Assembly (NCBI GenBank): GCA_937960755.1
Contig: CALGOL010000440.1
Coordinates: forward strand, 1 to 7,359
Reading direction: 5' to 3'
Source: an uncultured Azospirillum sp.
GTDB lineage: Bacteria > Pseudomonadota > Alphaproteobacteria > Azospirillales > Azospirillaceae
Length of the DNA: 7,359 bases
The notes under the pieces are model-generated. The model made no database searches. It worked only from the letters and a program-made list of their open reading frames with translations, and was not told where the DNA came from. Position 1 is the stretch's first letter, and each line of letters begins with the position of its first letter. Position numbers and translations under genes: made by a program. This document shows, in pieces, positions 1-5,693 of this stretch.

Positions 1-316
1 GCCGACGCCGCCCAAGCCTGCGCCTACGCCTACGCCAGCGACTCCCGCCGGCAAAACCGCCGCCCCGGTTGGCGGCGCTGGGGGGTGGGCGGTGCAGGTC
101 GGCACGTTTTCGGTTTCCGCCAACGCCGATCAACTGGCGCGCCGGCTGTCGCAGAACAGCCGGCAGGCTTATGTGGTGGATTGGCAAGATCGCCAGGGCC
201 GCACTTGGAAAGCGGTGCGGGTCGGCAACTTCGCTAACGAGGCGGCGGCCCGCGCCGCCGCCGCTCAGTTAAAATCAGAAATGAGCTTGTCTGGACAAGT
301 CATTGATTTGCGGTGA
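1..316 (+). CDS. SPOR domain-containing protein, C-terminal part (5' end outside window)
   Basis: The open frame enters from the left edge with its first full codon at base 2 and ends at TGA 314-316, giving 104 visible residues. The first 22 or so are a Pro/Thr/Ala-rich linker (PTPPKPAPTPTPATPAG). The rest, from GWAVQVGTFS to the C-terminal GQVIDLR, has the SPOR pattern: an aromatic and V-Q-V-G-x-F first strand, a helix with N-A-D-Q-L-x-x-x-L, a central strand (VRVGNFANEAAARAAAAQL) and a final hydrophobic strand. SPOR domains are known to bind denuded glycan strands of septal peptidoglycan, so this protein probably sits in the periplasm or is anchored in the membrane by its missing N-terminus. 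A GTG at 92 could be mistaken for a start, but it lies inside the domain and the frame stays open upstream. The partner domain cannot be seen, so the exact protein (FtsN-, DamX-, RlpA- or DedD-like) cannot be named. Confidence 0.85.
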   Translation, partial: PTPPKPAPTPTPATPAGKTAAPVGGAGGWAVQVGTFSVSANADQLARRLSQNSRQAYVVDWQDRQGRTWKAVRVGNFANEAAARAAAAQLKSEMSLSGQVIDLR

Positions 317-325
317 TAAAGCCGT

Positions 326-685
326 TTAATCCTCGTCGTCTTCATCATCTTCGTACGGCGCGGCGTCCAGCGCCAGAATGTCAGGGCGCAGGCCGGCCAA
401 AGCCAGCAGCGCGCGGCGCGCCGTTTCGATGTCCAGACCGGCGGCTTCCGCCACGGCGCTAGCCAGCGCATCATCCACTGGCGGCGGCGCGGGCAGGCGA
501 CGGCGGATGCGGCCGATTTCCTTTTCAATCGCTTTGCGTTCCGCCGCCACGTCGTTGGAATACTGGCATTGGTAGCGCATGGAAAAATCATGCAAGCGGC
601 GATTGACGATGACTTCCGCCGCGAAAAGCGCGCGGCGCTGGGCGTCAATAATCTGCATATCGGGCGAAGCGCTCATAAACGGCAT
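326..685 (-). CDS. hypothetical protein with acidic C-terminal tail
   Basis: I do not recognise this 119-residue protein. It has a helix-prone N-terminal half (QRRALFAAEVIVNRRLHDFSMRYQ), a basic segment (ERKAIEKEIGRIRRRLP), a short Pro/Ala linker (PAPPPVDD), and a second helical part (LASAVAEAAGLDIETARRALLALAGL). It ends in the very acidic tail EDDEDDED. No signal peptide or membrane segment is visible, so it is probably cytoplasmic. Two starts compete: ATG at 685 and ATG at 676, the latter giving MSASPDMQ. The only Shine-Dalgarno-like run, AGGGG, lies 2 bases before the first ATG and 11 before the second, so neither is well placed. Its stop is 9 bases from the stop of the SPOR gene, so the two genes converge. 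The fumarase gene upstream on the same strand has its own terminator, so this gene probably has its own promoter within 686-755, but I see no convincing one. That it is a real gene is inferred from its frame, codon use and organised composition. Confidence 0.7.
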   Translation of the reverse strand: MPFMSASPDMQIIDAQRRALFAAEVIVNRRLHDFSMRYQCQYSNDVAAERKAIEKEIGRIRRRLPAPPPVDDALASAVAEAAGLDIETARRALLALAGLRPDILALDAAPYEDDEDDED

Positions 686-755
686 ATCCCCTATCGGCTT
701 ATGGTTATCCCGCTCCCAGCCGCGTTATAGCGCGCGTCGCCGGCTTCGCCGCATT

Positions 756-803
756 AAAAAAGGGCGGAAAAACCGCGCCGTCGCCGGCTGGTCTTTCCGC
801 CCT
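756..803 (-). terminator. intrinsic terminator of the fumarase gene
   Basis: A perfect 10-base inverted repeat (AGGGCGGAAA at 761-770 and TTTCCGCCCT at 794-803) encloses a 23-base loop that can itself pair partly (ACC/GGT and GCCG/CGGC). Read on the minus strand, the stem starts 23 bases after the fumarase stop and is followed by a T-run (complement of the A-run at 756-761). This is the standard form of a Rho-independent terminator. The plus-strand side has no T-run, so it should act mainly in one direction. Confidence 0.85.
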
Positions 804-826
804 CGTTCAGTAGACGCAAGCCAAAA

Positions 827-2461
827 TCAGCCCAGCTTCAATTCCTGGAAGAAGTCATTGCCCTTATCATCGACGACGATGAAGGCGGGGAAGTCTTCCA
901 CTTCAATACGCCAAATCGCTTCCATGCCGAGTTCGGGATATTCGATGCATTCAACCTTCTTGATGCAGTCCTTGGCGAGACGGGCCGCGGCGCCGCCGAT
1001 AGACCCCAAATAAAAGCCGCCGTGCTTTTTGCAAGCGTCGGTGACTTCTTTCGAACGGTTGCCCTTGGCCAGCATGACCATCGAGCCGCCCGCCGCCTGG
1101 AACTGGTCGACGAAGCTGTCCATGCGCCCGGCGGTGGTGGGGCCGAAGGAGCCGGACGGCATGCCTTCCGGCGTCTTGGCCGGGCCGGCGTAATAAACCG
1201 GGTGGTTTTTGAAGTATTCCGGCAGATCCTGGCCCGACTCCAAGCGCTGGCGCAGCTTGGAATGCGCCAGATCGCGGGCGACGATCAACGGGCCGTTCAG
1301 GCTGACGCGGGTGCGGATCGGGTATTGCGACAGGGTCTTCAGCACCTCGGCCATCGGCTGGTTGAGGTCGATCTTGACCACTTCGTCAGACAGGTGGTCG
1401 GCGCCGATTTCCGGCAGGTACTTGGCCGGATCGGTTTCCAGCGCCTCGATGTAAATGCCGTCCTTGGTGATTTTACCGACCGCCTGACGGTCGGCGGAAC
1501 AGCTCACGCCGATGCCGATGGGCAACGAGGCGCCGTGACGCGGCAGGCGGATCACCCGCACGTCGTGGCAGAAGTACTTGCCGCCGAACTGCGCGCCGAT
1601 GCCCATCGACTGGGTCATTTTGTGGATCGCGACTTCCATTTCCAGATCGCGATAGGCGTGGGCGTCTTCGCCGCCGACCGTCGGCAGGCCGTCGAGGTAG
1701 CGGGCCGACGCCAGCTTGACCGTCTTCAGGTTCATTTCCGCCGACAGGCCGCCGATGACCACCGCAAGGTGGTAGGGCGGGCAAGCCGCGGTGCCGAGAT
1801 AGCGAATTTTGTCTTCCAGGAACTTCAGCAGCCGATCCGGCGCCAGCACCGACGGGGTGGCCTGATGCAGGAAGGTCTTGTTGGCCGACCCGCCGCCCTT
1901 GGCCATGAACAGGAACTTATAGGCGTCCTCGCCTTCCTGATAAATGTCGATCTGGGCGGGAAGGTTGTTCTTGGTGTTGCGCTCTTCGTACATCGAGATC
2001 GGCGCCAACTGGCTGTAGCGCAGATTGCGCTTCAGATAGGCGTCGCGGGCGCCGGTGGACAAAGCGGCCTCGTCGCCGCCCTTGGTGAAGACCCGGCGGC
2101 CCTTCTTGCCCATGATGATGGCGGTGCCGGTGTCCTGGCACATCGGCAGCGTGCCGGCGGCGGCGATGTTGGCGTTCTTCAGCAGATCAAGCGCAACGAA
2201 GCGGTCGTTGGGCGACGCTTCGGGGTCATCCAGAATGGCGCGCAACTGCGCCAGATGACCCGGCCGCAACAGATGATTGATGTCGGCGAATGCGGTTTCG
2301 GCCAAGAGCCGCAGGCCCTCCGGCTCCACCTTCAACACCTCTTCACCGTCGAAGGTCGCGACCGAAACATAGTCGGACGTGACTTTGCGATAGGTGGTGG
2401 TATCCTTGGACAGCGGAAACAGCGTGCCGCCGCCTTGCGGCAGGTTGGAATCGTCAGGCAT
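827..2461 (-). CDS. fumA: fumarate hydratase, class I (iron-sulfur dependent)
   Basis: This enzyme interconverts fumarate and (S)-malate in the TCA cycle (EC 4.2.1.2), using an oxygen-sensitive [4Fe-4S] cluster, in the cytoplasm. At 544 residues it is the full length expected for the one-chain class I type (FumA/FumB of E. coli). The N-terminal domain, about 1-350, carries three cysteines in the right contexts: C108 in LPMCQDTGT, C227 in TAACPPYHLAVVIGG and C321 in GVSCSADR. These are the cluster ligands of the family. The C-terminal domain has PSGSFGPTTAGRMDSF (435-450) and AKGNRSKEV (465-473). Residues D110, R148, H309, R396, T442, R446 and K466 fit the substrate-site residues known from class I fumarases, with one constant offset from the Leishmania enzyme as I remember it. 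The ATG at 2461 has AGGGA 9 bases upstream. The gene appears monocistronic, with a promoter candidate upstream and a strong terminator downstream. Related tartrate dehydratases split these domains into two chains, so fumarase is the better call. Confidence 0.97.
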   Translation of the reverse strand: MPDDSNLPQGGGTLFPLSKDTTTYRKVTSDYVSVATFDGEEVLKVEPEGLRLLAETAFADINHLLRPGHLAQLRAILDDPEASPNDRFVALDLLKNANIAAAGTLPMCQDTGTAIIMGKKGRRVFTKGGDEAALSTGARDAYLKRNLRYSQLAPISMYEERNTKNNLPAQIDIYQEGEDAYKFLFMAKGGGSANKTFLHQATPSVLAPDRLLKFLEDKIRYLGTAACPPYHLAVVIGGLSAEMNLKTVKLASARYLDGLPTVGGEDAHAYRDLEMEVAIHKMTQSMGIGAQFGGKYFCHDVRVIRLPRHGASLPIGIGVSCSADRQAVGKITKDGIYIEALETDPAKYLPEIGADHLSDEVVKIDLNQPMAEVLKTLSQYPIRTRVSLNGPLIVARDLAHSKLRQRLESGQDLPEYFKNHPVYYAGPAKTPEGMPSGSFGPTTAGRMDSFVDQFQAAGGSMVMLAKGNRSKEVTDACKKHGGFYLGSIGGAAARLAKDCIKKVECIEYPELGMEAIWRIEVEDFPAFIVVDDKGNDFFQELKLG

Positions 2462-2470
2462 CTTGCGGCG

Positions 2471-2475
2471 TCCCT
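2471..2475 (-). promoter_or_regulatory. ribosome binding site of the fumarase gene
   Basis: On the minus strand AGGGA lies 9 bases before ATG 2461. It supports this start over any internal methionine; the next Met in the protein is residue 107, inside the first cluster motif. Confidence 0.55.
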
Positions 2476-2505
2476 TTTCGGCTGGGGTGGCGTTTTTTGA
2501 CGCCT

Positions 2506-2533
2506 CTTATACACCCGCCGCCAACAGAGACAA
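2506..2533 (-). promoter_or_regulatory. candidate sigma-70 type promoter for the fumarase gene
   Basis: On the minus strand TTGTCT (2528-2533, 4 of 6 to TTGACA) is separated by 16 bases from TATAAG (2506-2511, 5 of 6 to TATAAT). Transcription would begin near 2498-2500, leaving a leader of about 37 bases. The initial transcribed region contains a small hairpin, GGCGT (T-run complement loop) ACGCC, at 2489-2504. Location and spacing are good, but the match is by eye only. Confidence 0.45.
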
Positions 2534-2731
2534 CGCCCGCCCGCAGGTTCCGCCGGCTAAAATCGCGCGCGCACGCCATACGCGAAAAAAGCCGCGTCAC
2601 CACGACGCACAGGCAGGAAGGACGCCGCGGGTCTAAGCTTACGCATTTGTCGGCAACGAACCCGACTGCGAAACCCCCATGAGCGTCATATCCTAGGGGC
2701 GGGAGGCCCCGACCAAGGGGGGATGAGAGAA
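2534..2731. other. divergent intergenic region between fumarase and the YdcH-type gene
   Basis: No gene is supported here. The open minus-strand frame that crosses it (2454-2993) overlaps both real genes and lacks organised protein features. A short inverted repeat, GGGGC-GGGAG-GCCCC, lies at 2696-2710, about 20 bases before the Shine-Dalgarno of the rightward gene, and GTCGG/CCGAC occurs near 2649-2667. I could not fix a convincing -35/-10 pair for the rightward gene. Confidence 0.5.
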
Positions 2732-2736
2732 AGGAG
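2732..2736 (+). promoter_or_regulatory. ribosome binding site of the YdcH-type gene
   Basis: AGGAG lies 7 bases before ATG 2744. It rules out the upstream in-frame ATG at 2723, which would place this signal inside the coding region and add a meaningless MRERRRK leader. Confidence 0.85.
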
Positions 2737-2743
2737 AAGAAAA

Positions 2744-2974
2744 ATGCTCGAACATCATGACGACGTTTTCGCCGAATTCCCGGACCATAAAGAAAAAATC
2801 GCCCGCTTGATGCGGGATGATCGGCACTTCGCCATTCTGGTGAAGGATTACGCCCTGCTGGATAAAACCGTTTTTGGGTTGGAAGCGCGGGGAACCCCAG
2901 TGGAAGACCACGTAATCGAGGATCTGAAGAAGCAGCGACTGCATCTGAAAGATCAAATTTTCGCGTCGCTTTAA
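2744..2974 (+). CDS. YdcH family (DUF465) small protein
   Basis: A 76-residue, highly charged, helix-rich protein starting MLEHHDDVFAEFPDHKEKIARLM. The DUF465/YdcH pattern is clear: F-x-x-L-x-x-x-Y-x-x-L-D near residues 30-41 (FAILVKDYALLD), then E-x-R-G-T-P-V-E-D (about 47-55), then LKKQRLHLKDQI near the end (about 61-72). The family is about this length throughout, and its members are thought to form helical hairpins or short coiled coils. The molecular function is not established, so none is assigned. There is no signal peptide or membrane segment, hence probably cytoplasmic. The start is set by the strong AGGAG 7 bases upstream. The gene is divergent from the fumarase gene and closed by its own terminator about 40 bases downstream, so it is probably a single-gene transcript. 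Confidence 0.9.
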   Translation: MLEHHDDVFAEFPDHKEKIARLMRDDRHFAILVKDYALLDKTVFGLEARGTPVEDHVIEDLKKQRLHLKDQIFASL

Positions 2975-3011
2975 GGCGCGCCGCCGATAACATTCAAACG
3001 TCGGCTGTCAT

Positions 3012-3053
3012 AACGGGCGCCGCCGCGGTTTCCACCCGGTTGCGCCCGTTTTA
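3012..3053 (+). terminator. intrinsic terminator after the YdcH-type gene
   Basis: AACGGGCGC (3012-3020) and GCGCCCGTT (3042-3050) form a perfect 9-base stem around a 21-base GC-rich loop. The stem runs directly into TTTTAT. It lies 38 bases after the stop at 2974 and matches a Rho-independent terminator, although the T-run is short. Confidence 0.8.
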
Positions 3054-3214
3054 TCGTTTGCGGCGATGCGAATTGTTCTCATGTTTTGCGCCGTCGCTGG
3101 AAGCGTCAGGCCGTTCATCCACCGGTTTTTTGGCTCAACGGCCGGGATTGCGCCGCTGCCGCCTTGTAAATTTTATGTGATCGGTTAGGAAGGCGTTGGG
3201 AGATACCGTTTGAG
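3054..3214. other. intergenic stretch with no supported gene
   Basis: Between the terminator and the promoter-like element of the next gene there is no convincing gene. A 40-codon frame, ATG 3066 to TAG 3186-3188 (MRIVLMFCAVAGSVRPFIH...), has no Shine-Dalgarno and no recognisable content. I see no RNA gene or repeat. Confidence 0.5.
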
Positions 3215-3242
3215 TTGCCTGTATAAACAATTTTATTATAAA
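3215..3242 (+). promoter_or_regulatory. candidate promoter of the unknown helical-protein gene
   Basis: TTGCCT (3215-3220, 4 of 6 to TTGACA) is followed after 16 bases by TATAAA (3237-3242, 5 of 6 to TATAAT), inside a strikingly AT-rich stretch (about 3221-3249) in otherwise GC-rich DNA. Transcription would start near 3249-3251, about 25 bases before ATG 3276. An upstream TTG start at 3210 would lie outside such a transcript, so the element also argues for the ATG start. Confidence 0.5.
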
Positions 3243-3275
3243 ATTTATCAGCGCCGCCCCACCAGCAAAGCACTC

Positions 3276-3809
3276 ATGCAAACACCTGACATCGACCCGC
3301 TTTTGTTGGATGGAATTCCATCCGCCGAACTGGCCGCGTTTATCGCGTGGCGGGAGCGGGTAAATGGCGCAAATATTTCCGACAAAACCTTGTTGGCGAC
3401 GGACTATCTCAATCATTTCAATGAGATCGTCATGTTAATCGAAATGCTGCCCGACATGCCGGACATGTTGGAGGACTGCCGGATGTGGCGGCCGAAAACC
3501 TATCAGGAGCATTTTCGCGACAGCGGCTTTTCCGACAAGGAACTGGCCATCGAAGCTTACAATCACGTCCCGAGCAAGTTTCGCCAACCGTTTGAAGAAT
3601 CTATTTCAATGCTTAATCAAGTGGTGTCGCACACCCTTGACCGCGTGGCCGCCGACGTCGACGGCGGCGACACAGAAAAACTGGGCTTCGACTGTCGCGC
3701 CTCCGTCGAATTGATTCACCGCATCATTCAGGTGATGAACGGCATCATCCATGGCGCCGCCCACGTCATGGAGCAGGACGAAATCGACACCTATCTTAGC
3801 AACGCTTGA
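3276..3809 (+). CDS. uncharacterised predicted all-helical protein
   Basis: I do not recognise this protein. From ATG 3276 it has 177 residues, beginning MQTPDIDPLLLDGIPSAELAAFIAWRERV. It is helix-prone throughout, with no transmembrane segment, signal peptide or nucleotide-binding motif. Noticeable segments are LNHFNEIVMLIEMLPDMPDMLEDCRMWRPKTYQEHF (about residues 46-81), a central SGFSDKELAIEAYNHVPSKFRQPFEESI, and a C-terminal helix RASVELIHRIIQVMNGIIHGAAHVMEQDEI. The His, Met and acidic residues in amphipathic helices could suggest a helical-bundle sensor or partner protein, but that is a guess. Two starts are possible: TTG 3210 has GGGAG 7 bases upstream and adds MSCLYKQFYYKIYQRRPTSKAL. 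ATG 3276 has no clear Shine-Dalgarno but lies just after the AT-rich promoter-like element, and the extra residues are encoded by that element. I prefer the ATG. The next gene in the same direction, the CoA ligase, starts 142 bases later. Confidence 0.75.
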   Translation: MQTPDIDPLLLDGIPSAELAAFIAWRERVNGANISDKTLLATDYLNHFNEIVMLIEMLPDMPDMLEDCRMWRPKTYQEHFRDSGFSDKELAIEAYNHVPSKFRQPFEESISMLNQVVSHTLDRVAADVDGGDTEKLGFDCRASVELIHRIIQVMNGIIHGAAHVMEQDEIDTYLSNA

Positions 3810-3848
3810 TGTATGAGCCGTGCGTTGCATGGTGATTGTTGGGTGCGC

Positions 3849-3907
3849 GCGCATTCGTCTATCGCATGACGGAATGCCGCATCTGCTGAGTTAGACTTAT
3901 TCTCAGC
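3849..3907 (+). other. two tandem hairpins in the gap before the CoA ligase
   Basis: First hairpin: GCATTCGTC (3851-3859) pairs with GACGGAATGC (3868-3877), nine pairs with one bulged G and an 8-base loop. Second hairpin: GCTGAG (3885-3890) pairs with CTCAGC (3902-3907) around an 11-base loop. Neither is followed by a T-run, so they are not standard intrinsic terminators. They could end the upstream transcript with Rho, lie in the ligase leader, or be operator-like sites. Confidence 0.35.
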
Positions 3908-3951
3908 TCCTGTGCGAATCAGGGGGGATCGTCTAGCGGCAGGCCTTCTCC

Positions 3952-5658
3952 ATGGATCGAATGATCGATTGTCCCACCTGCGGCGCCTTCCGGCGCGACC
4001 GTTTCATTGACGAACGGTTGCCGCCGCGCGAAGCGTGGCCGCGCCTGTCGCCCGAACTGGCCGGCTTGGCCTTTCCGCCGCGGATGAACGCCGCCGCCAT
4101 GCTGCTGGCGGGGGCGACCGCCCCTGATCGGCGCGACCGCCCGGCGTTTATCGGCGAGCATGAGACATGGAGTTATGGCCGGCTGGCCGAAACGGTGGAT
4201 TCCATCGCGCATGCGCTAATCCGTGATCTGGGGCTGACGCCGGGCGGACGGGTCTTGCTGCGCGGCCCCAACACGCCCTGGCTCGCGGCCTGTTGGCTGG
4301 CGGTGGTCAAGGCGGGCGGCATTGTCGTATCCACCATGCCTTTGCTGCGCGGGGTCGAACTGGCGCCCTTGCTGCGTAAAACCAAGCCGGTTGCGGCGCT
4401 GTGCGACGTTCGTTTCGCCGAAGAGCTGGAATCGGCGATGCGGCTGGACTGTCATCCGATGCGCGTGGCTTACTTCGACGGCGGCCGCAGCGCGCAAAGC
4501 GCCGAGCGGGGCAGGCTGCGGTCGGGCGGGCTGGAGGCGATGGCGGCGCGTTACGCGGCGCCCTTCGCCGCGGTGGAATGTTCGCCGGAAGACGTGGCGT
4601 TGATCTGTTTCACCTCCGGCGCGACGGGAACGCCAAAGGCGGCGGCGCATTTCCATCGCGATCTAATCGCCGTCGCCGATCTCTCGCCGCGCTATATTTT
4701 GCAGTCCAACGCCGACGACGTGTTTTGCGGCTCTCCCAGTCTGGCGTTTGCGTATGGGCTGGGCGGCTTGCTGCTGTTCCCCTTGCGGGTCGGCGCCGCG
4801 GCGGCGCTGGTGGAGCGCGGCACGCCGGAAAAACTGTTGCACGTCATCGTTAACCATGGCGCCACCATTCTTTTCGCCGTGCCGACGGCGTACCGTTCGC
4901 TGACCGCGTTGGCCCGGCGGCTGGGGCTGCCGCAAGAAACCTTCGCCCGATTACGGCTATGCGTATCAGCCGGCGAGCCGCTGCTGTCCGCCACCGCCGA
5001 AGCATGGCGCGACGTCAGCGGCAAGATCATCCTCGACAGCCTGGGCACGACGGAGATGCTCAACGCCGTGCTGCACGCCCGTCCGGGCGCCGTCAAACCG
5101 GGCGCCGTGGGGCAGGCGGCGCCGGGCTACGAGATCCGCGTCGTCGACGCCGACATGAACGATATGCCGCTTGGGGAAGTCGGGCGTCTGGCGGTGCGTG
5201 GTCCCACCGGTTGCCGCTATGTCGCCGACGAACGCCAAGCGACCTATGTCCGGCAGGGCTGGAACCTGACCGGCGACGCTGGTTGGCTGGATGAAGACGG
5301 CTATTTCCACCACCACGGCCGCACCGATGATTTGATCGTTTCCGGCGGCTACAAGCTGTCGGGGGTGGAGGTGGAGGACGTGCTGCTGCGTCACCCGGCG
5401 GTGGCGGAATGCGCCGTGGTGGCGGGGCCTGACCGGCTGCGCGGCGCTGCGCCTTACGCCTTTGTCGTGGTGCAGGAAGGGGTGACGGAAGACGAGGAGC
5501 TGGCGCGCGAGCTGCAAGACTTCGTCCGCGACCAGTTGGCCCCGTTCAAGTACCCCCGCGTCGTGGTGTTCACCGATACGCTGCCGCGCACCGAAACCGG
5601 CAAGATCAAGCGCTACCGCTTGCGTGAGCAGGCGCGAGAGGAGCCGGGCGCAGATTGA
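3952..5658 (+). CDS. 2-aminobenzoate/benzoate-type CoA ligase (AMP-forming)
   Basis: A 568-residue member of the acyl-adenylate-forming (ANL) superfamily: it would activate a carboxylic acid with ATP to the acyl-AMP and then form the CoA thioester, in the cytoplasm. Core motifs are intact: P-loop TSGATGTPKA (221-230), SAGEPL (339-344), DSLGTTEML (362-370), TGDAGWLDEDGYFHHHGRTDDLIVSGG (440-466, with D442 and R457), and PRTETGKIKR (545-554) with the catalytic lysine K551. The N-terminal RFIDERLPPREAWP...PPRMNAA and the segment SLAFAYGLGG (263-272) resemble anthranilate- and benzoate-CoA ligases, so an aromatic acid is the likely substrate. The substrate itself is inferred. ATG 3952 is the first possible start after an in-frame TAG at 3934-3936; ATG 3961 is the alternative. 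The Shine-Dalgarno is weak (AGG at 3941-3943). An odd point is CPTCG at residues 7-11, before the usual start of the family homology. No other aromatic-degradation gene is in the window. Confidence 0.85.
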   Translation: MDRMIDCPTCGAFRRDRFIDERLPPREAWPRLSPELAGLAFPPRMNAAAMLLAGATAPDRRDRPAFIGEHETWSYGRLAETVDSIAHALIRDLGLTPGGRVLLRGPNTPWLAACWLAVVKAGGIVVSTMPLLRGVELAPLLRKTKPVAALCDVRFAEELESAMRLDCHPMRVAYFDGGRSAQSAERGRLRSGGLEAMAARYAAPFAAVECSPEDVALICFTSGATGTPKAAAHFHRDLIAVADLSPRYILQSNADDVFCGSPSLAFAYGLGGLLLFPLRVGAAAALVERGTPEKLLHVIVNHGATILFAVPTAYRSLTALARRLGLPQETFARLRLCVSAGEPLLSATAEAWRDVSGKIILDSLGTTEMLNAVLHARPGAVKPGAVGQAAPGYEIRVVDADMNDMPLGEVGRLAVRGPTGCRYVADERQATYVRQGWNLTGDAGWLDEDGYFHHHGRTDDLIVSGGYKLSGVEVEDVLLRHPAVAECAVVAGPDRLRGAAPYAFVVVQEGVTEDEELARELQDFVRDQLAPFKYPRVVVFTDTLPRTETGKIKRYRLREQAREEPGAD

Positions 5659-5693
5659 CGTCCGGCCGCCGTCTGGCTGCGAAGACCGCAAGT

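Noticed and set aside
1022..2500. A 492-codon open frame on the plus strand opposite the fumarase gene
   Set aside because: It lies antisense to an unmistakable fumarase. Its composition is rich in R, H, G, A, Q and V without domain structure, which is typical of the shadow of a GC-rich gene.
2696..2710. Short GGGGC/GCCCC hairpin upstream of the YdcH-type gene
   Set aside because: Five GC pairs with a five-base loop and no T-run; too short to call a terminator or riboswitch in GC-rich DNA.
2454..2993. A 179-codon minus-strand open frame spanning the fumarase start and the YdcH-type gene
   Set aside because: It overlaps both supported genes and the divergent promoter region, and shows no recognisable protein features.
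3066..3188. A 40-codon frame with a slightly hydrophobic start (MRIVLMFCAVAGSV) between the YdcH terminator and the next gene
   Set aside because: It has no Shine-Dalgarno, and the later part (STAGIAPLPPCKFYVIG) has no organised character; chance frames of this length are common.
3921..3943. A stretch before the ligase (GGGGGGATCGTCTAGCGGC and following) resembling the 5' end and D-arm of a bacterial tRNA-Glu, with a TCGAAT nearby at about 3956
   Set aside because: The D-stem does not pair, no anticodon arm or complementary acceptor strand follows at proper spacing, and the coding region of the ligase begins within it. Probably chance, at most a decayed tRNA fragment; a tRNA covariance-model scan would settle it.
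5659..5693. Possible terminator between the converging ligase and GNAT genes
   Set aside because: Only a four-pair stem (TGCG/CGCA on the minus strand) is visible and no T-run follows, so I do not call one.
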